From the NCBI GenBank assembly GCA_903939115.1, contig CAJAFV010000046.1, positions 101,663 through 165,662 of the forward strand: a DNA stretch of 64,000 nt, given 5' to 3'. Under the pieces are notes generated by a model, which was not told where the DNA came from, did no database searches, and worked only from the letters and a program-made list of their open reading frames with translations. The position numbers and the translations under genes are program-made. This DNA comes from an uncultured Geobacteraceae bacterium. Lineage in GTDB: Bacteria > Desulfobacterota > Desulfuromonadia > Geobacterales > Pseudopelobacteraceae. Below, piece by piece: positions 60,846-64,000 of the stretch (position 1 is its first letter; every line of letters starts with the position of its first letter).

Positions 60846-62315
60846 ATGTCTGAAAATAATATATTTGATTTGATAGTCATTGGCGCTGGACCGGGGGGGT
60901 ATGTAGCGGCTATTCGTGCATCCCAGCTCGGAATGAAAGTCGCCGTAGTTGATAAACGAGCCACGCTTGGCGGGGTATGCCTTAACGAAGGGTGTATACC
61001 GAGCAAGGCACTTTTGGATTCAAGTGAACATTTCGCCATGGCCCGCGACAAGTTCGCTCTGCACGGCGTAATGGTTGATCCTCCACGACTTGATCTGGAT
61101 GCCATGATGCTGCGCAAGAGTGATGTCGTAAAAAAACTGACCGATGGTATCGCTTATCTGTTCAAGAAAAACAACATTGAACTCCTTCATGGCACTGCCG
61201 TTCTCAAGGGAGCTACCGCCGCAGGGCAGCATCAGGTCGTTGTCGCGCTGGCCGCACCCCCGACTGCGACTAACGGTCAGCAATCTCTTCCGGAGTCTGT
61301 TCCTCCGTTATCCGTCACTCTTTTTGCTCCGAAAGTGATTCTTGCAACCGGCAGCGAGGCGACCGGTCTCCCCGGTATCCCTTTTGACGGTCAGGTTGTT
61401 GTTACTGCGCGTGAAGCACTCTCCTTTGAGCGCGTGCCAGAGCATCTAGTAGTAGCAGGAGGCGGTTTTATCGGGCTGGAACTTGGTTCTGTCTGGCGGC
61501 GACTTGGTGCACAAGTGACCGTAATGGAAATGCTGCCGCAGATTCTTCCCAACATGGATCGTCAGTCAGCCGACGTGCTTTACCGCTCATTGCGTAAGCA
61601 GGGTATTCAGTTCAAGTTAAGCACCCGCATTACCGGAGTGCGCCGCATCGGTACCAAGGCTATTGTTCAATTCAACTCCGGAACCGGCGGCGAAGAGGTT
61701 GATTGTGACAGCGTGCTGGTTGCGGTCGGACGTCGGCCATTGACGGCGGGCCTTGGTCTTGAAGAGCTTGGGGTCTCGCTGGATGAAGCGGGGAGGGTGA
61801 TCGTTGATGAGACATATCAATCGTCACTGCCGGGTATCTATGCGCTTGGTGACCTTATACGCGGCCCGATGTTAGCGCACAAAGCCTCTGAGGAAGGTGT
61901 CGCCTGTGTCGAAAAAATAGCAGGCATGGCGACAGCAGTCGAATATGAACTCATTCCCGGGGTTGTCTATACCTGGCCGGAAGCTGCAGGCGTGGGGATG
62001 ACTGAGGAGCAGTTAAAGGCTGCCGACATACCGTATCGCAGTGGACGCTTTAATTTTGCCGCACTTGGCAGAGCGCGCTGCATGGACGAAACGGAAGGGT
62101 TTGCCAAGATTCTTGCACACCAGGAAAGCGACCGAATAGTGGGTGTTCATATCGTCGGGCCCCGGGCGTCTGATCTGATAGCTGAAGCAGCAGCAGTTAT
62201 GAGTTTTGGCGGGACAGCAAGGGATATCGCCCTTATCTGCCATGCCCACCCAACTCTCCCTGAAGCGCTCCGCGAGGCGGCGCTGGATGTGCATAAAGAG
62301 GCGATTCACGGGTGA
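60846..62315 (+). CDS. lpdA: Dihydrolipoyl dehydrogenase (E3)
   Basis: This 489-aa FAD enzyme re-oxidises the lipoyl group of E2 with NAD+. The FAD motif VIGAGPGGYVAAIRA is at residues 11-25, the redox disulfide is in GGVCLNEGCIPSK (about 44-56), the NAD site is VAGGGFIGLELGSVW near 203, the second FAD motif is YALGDLIRGPMLAHKA near 333, and the catalytic His-Glu is HAHPTLPEAL near 463. A short insert near residues 118-150 is Pro/Ala/Ser rich. It lies 54 bp after sucB and should serve that complex and possibly others. Confidence 0.94.
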   Translation: MSENNIFDLIVIGAGPGGYVAAIRASQLGMKVAVVDKRATLGGVCLNEGCIPSKALLDSSEHFAMARDKFALHGVMVDPPRLDLDAMMLRKSDVVKKLTDGIAYLFKKNNIELLHGTAVLKGATAAGQHQVVVALAAPPTATNGQQSLPESVPPLSVTLFAPKVILATGSEATGLPGIPFDGQVVVTAREALSFERVPEHLVVAGGGFIGLELGSVWRRLGAQVTVMEMLPQILPNMDRQSADVLYRSLRKQGIQFKLSTRITGVRRIGTKAIVQFNSGTGGEEVDCDSVLVAVGRRPLTAGLGLEELGVSLDEAGRVIVDETYQSSLPGIYALGDLIRGPMLAHKASEEGVACVEKIAGMATAVEYELIPGVVYTWPEAAGVGMTEEQLKAADIPYRSGRFNFAALGRARCMDETEGFAKILAHQESDRIVGVHIVGPRASDLIAEAAAVMSFGGTARDIALICHAHPTLPEALREAALDVHKEAIHG

Positions 62316-62376
62316 TTTGTTCAGCAATGTATATACAGCACAATAACACAACAACACTAACTCATAAGGAACAACC

Positions 62377-63819
62377 ATGCCAAAAGAATCCTGTAAAACC
62401 AAAATAGTCGCTACCGTAGGTCCCGTAAGCTCTTCACCTGAGATGATACAGAAATTGATGAAGGCTGGAGTGGATATATTCCGTCTTAATTTTTCTCATG
62501 GCGAAAATTCACAAAAACTGGAACTGATCAGGATAATACGAGCTGTTTCTGATAAGCTGGGTCGCCAGGCCGGTATTTTAGGCGATCTTCAGGGCCCTAA
62601 AATCAGAACCGGAAAGATGGCAGGTGACGGCATGCTACTGACCAAAGGTCAGGAAGTTGTTATCACCACCGACGATGTACTTGGCAGCGAAGGTCTGATT
62701 CCTACGATATATAAGTCATTGCCGCATGACGTACATCCCGGCTCTCGAATATTGCTGGATGACGGACTGCTTGAATTGAAAGTTGTTGCTCATGATGGTG
62801 AACGGGTTCGCTGTCTGGTTGTAGCGGGAGGCCTCCTCAAAAACAACAAGGGGATAAATCTGCCGGGTGTAAATGTTTCAGCTCCCTGTCTTACAAAAAA
62901 GGATTTGATTGATCTTGATTTCGCTCTCGAAGCCGGTGTGGATTTCATCGCGCTCTCCTTTGTGCGCACTGCCGACGATATACACGAAATTAAAAGGATA
63001 ATTTCAGCTAAAGGGAAGGATACTCCGGTCGTCGCCAAAATTGAAAAACCGGAGGCGTTGCGGAATTTCAAAAAAATTCTTGAAGCGACCGATGCCGTTA
63101 TGGTAGCGCGTGGTGATCTGGGAGTTGAAATTGAGCCGGAAAAGGTGCCGATCTACCAGAAAAAAATTATCCAGGCGTGTAACAAGGCAGGTAAACCGGT
63201 CATAACGGCTACGCAGATGTTGGACTCCATGATCCGCAATCCGCGCCCAACAAGAGCGGAGACTTCGGATGTCGCAAATGCAATTATAGATGGTACCGAT
63301 GCCATCATGCTCTCCGCGGAGACCGCTTCAGGAGATTTTCCAATTGAATCAGTTGAAACGATGGTCCGTATAGCCAAAGATGTGGAAAATACAGATTTCC
63401 TCGCAAGCGCTGTGCCGACCCGCTCCGTTACGACCGTTTCCCAGGCTGTTGCAGAGTCGTCCTGTAGAACAGCCGCTACACTCAAAGCAAAGGCAATTGC
63501 AGTGTTCACACGTTCTGGCAGTACTGCCGCACTCATTTCGGCCTTCCGCCCGACCACGCCTATTATAGCATTTACCGCCTCGCTGGAAATTCGTCGCAGA
63601 TTGTCAATTTACTGGGGAGTACAATGCACTGCCGTTGGCGTTATGGAAAACACTGATCAGCAAATCCATGAGGTAGAGAAAAAGCTATTGGCATCAGGAT
63701 TTCGCAATGGCGATCAAGTTGTAATAACTATGGGTCTTATTGAAACCCGGGGCTCAACAAACCTTATGAATGTCCACAAGCTCGGAACACATGGCTTTTA
63801 TGAGGTATTTGAGGAGTAA
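62377..63819 (+). CDS. pyk: Pyruvate kinase
   Basis: The protein has 480 aa, the usual length. It converts phosphoenolpyruvate and ADP to pyruvate and ATP. The signature segments are KIVATVGPVSSSPEMIQKL, FRLNFSHG, the barrel lysine region VVAKIEKPEALRNF near residue 218, MVARGDLGVEIEPEKVP near 242 and ATQMLDSMIRNPRPTRAE near 277-294. A C-terminal allosteric domain is present. The ATG follows AAGGAAC by about 5 nt, 61 bp after lpdA. A terminator hairpin follows. Confidence 0.96.
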   Translation: MPKESCKTKIVATVGPVSSSPEMIQKLMKAGVDIFRLNFSHGENSQKLELIRIIRAVSDKLGRQAGILGDLQGPKIRTGKMAGDGMLLTKGQEVVITTDDVLGSEGLIPTIYKSLPHDVHPGSRILLDDGLLELKVVAHDGERVRCLVVAGGLLKNNKGINLPGVNVSAPCLTKKDLIDLDFALEAGVDFIALSFVRTADDIHEIKRIISAKGKDTPVVAKIEKPEALRNFKKILEATDAVMVARGDLGVEIEPEKVPIYQKKIIQACNKAGKPVITATQMLDSMIRNPRPTRAETSDVANAIIDGTDAIMLSAETASGDFPIESVETMVRIAKDVENTDFLASAVPTRSVTTVSQAVAESSCRTAATLKAKAIAVFTRSGSTAALISAFRPTTPIIAFTASLEIRRRLSIYWGVQCTAVGVMENTDQQIHEVEKKLLASGFRNGDQVVITMGLIETRGSTNLMNVHKLGTHGFYEVFEE

Positions 63820-63843
63820 ACGTTGGTTTGAGCAGGTAGATAA

Positions 63844-63876
63844 AACGGAAAAATCTATATTTTTCCGTTATCTTTT
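63844..63876 (+). terminator. Rho-independent terminator of pyk
   Basis: AACGGAAAAAT and ATTTTTCCGTT form a perfect 11-bp stem around CTAT, followed by TCTTTT. It begins 25 nt after the pyk stop. Confidence 0.85.
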
Positions 63877-63886
63877 CATTTTTAGT

Positions 63887-64000
63887 TTGACAGTAATAAA
63901 TTGTTTATGATAGAAAGCGAGTCCCTTTTGGCAGCAGCTTGTTTTTGGGGATGCTCTTTAAAAAGTCAGTTGTCGAAAAAAAGATTGTCGCCGCGAAAAT
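63887..64000 (+). promoter_or_regulatory. Probable ribosomal RNA operon leader with boxA
   Basis: TTGACA at 63887 is followed by an AT-rich stretch with TATGAT at 63906 and ATAGAA at 63910; neither gives a perfect -10 at standard spacing. Downstream, TGCTCTTTAA at 63952-63961 is identical to the core boxA antitermination motif of bacterial rRNA leaders. No protein frame starts here. The 16S rRNA gene would lie just past the window edge. The boxA match is the main evidence. Confidence 0.6.

Noticed and set aside
1..64000. Insertion sequences, prophage and tRNA genes
   Set aside because: I saw no transposase, integrase or phage structural gene and no convincing tRNA cloverleaf on either strand. 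A tRNA scan would settle the last point.

Overview
The window looks like chromosome of a Desulfuromonadia/Geobacterales bacterium (Geobacter, Trichlorobacter or Pelobacter propionicus type). The grounds are the gene set (AcnB-type aconitase, three-domain NifU with NifS, cbb3-oxidase assembly genes, several HDOD proteins, a lipid-synthase/ole operon of a kind I recall from this group) and the moderately high GC codon use. This is inference from gene content, not a database match.

Layout. 1-5333: end of dut on the minus strand, then trpS-scpA-scpB-amrB and a UbiD-family decarboxylase. 5361-5504: a palindromic repeat element between convergent genes. 5563-25773 (minus strand): a 20-kb operon of eight genes, nearly all overlapping by 1-7 nt, read in the order pfaD-like enoyl reductase, pfaA-like synthase (KS-AT-3xACP-KR-DH), pfaC-like synthase (KS-CLF-AT-DH-DH), oleA, oleB, oleC, oleD and a phosphopantetheinyl transferase. 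It holds everything needed to build an acyl chain on carrier proteins, condense two chains head to head, and reduce, lactonise and decarboxylate the product to a long-chain olefin. It is the most interesting system here.

25939-29656: an unrecognised membrane protein, a two-gene ABC exporter and a DbpA-type RNA helicase. 29908-33666: ccoG-ccoI-ccoS, for cbb3 oxidase assembly and copper supply. 33739-37984: a YdbH/AsmA-like envelope protein and its DUF1318 lipoprotein, which runs into a repeat. 37954-38729: two related repeat units flank a small DUF559 endonuclease gene, a transposon-like cassette. 38762-47059: a giant exported beta-propeller/TPR/CHAT protein, followed by a toxin-antitoxin pair, an SH3 protein with an M48 protease, and a 45-residue ORF too short for routine gene calling.

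49629-63819: core metabolism and regulation: acnB, two divergent HDOD proteins, a phosphohexomutase, nifU-nifS, sucB-lpdA and pyk. The window ends in what looks like the leader of a ribosomal RNA operon, with a boxA motif near 63952; the rRNA genes would lie just outside.

Repeats are a theme. Palindromic elements sit between genes, at gene ends where they provide the stop codon, and twice in frame inside the pfaC-like synthase.
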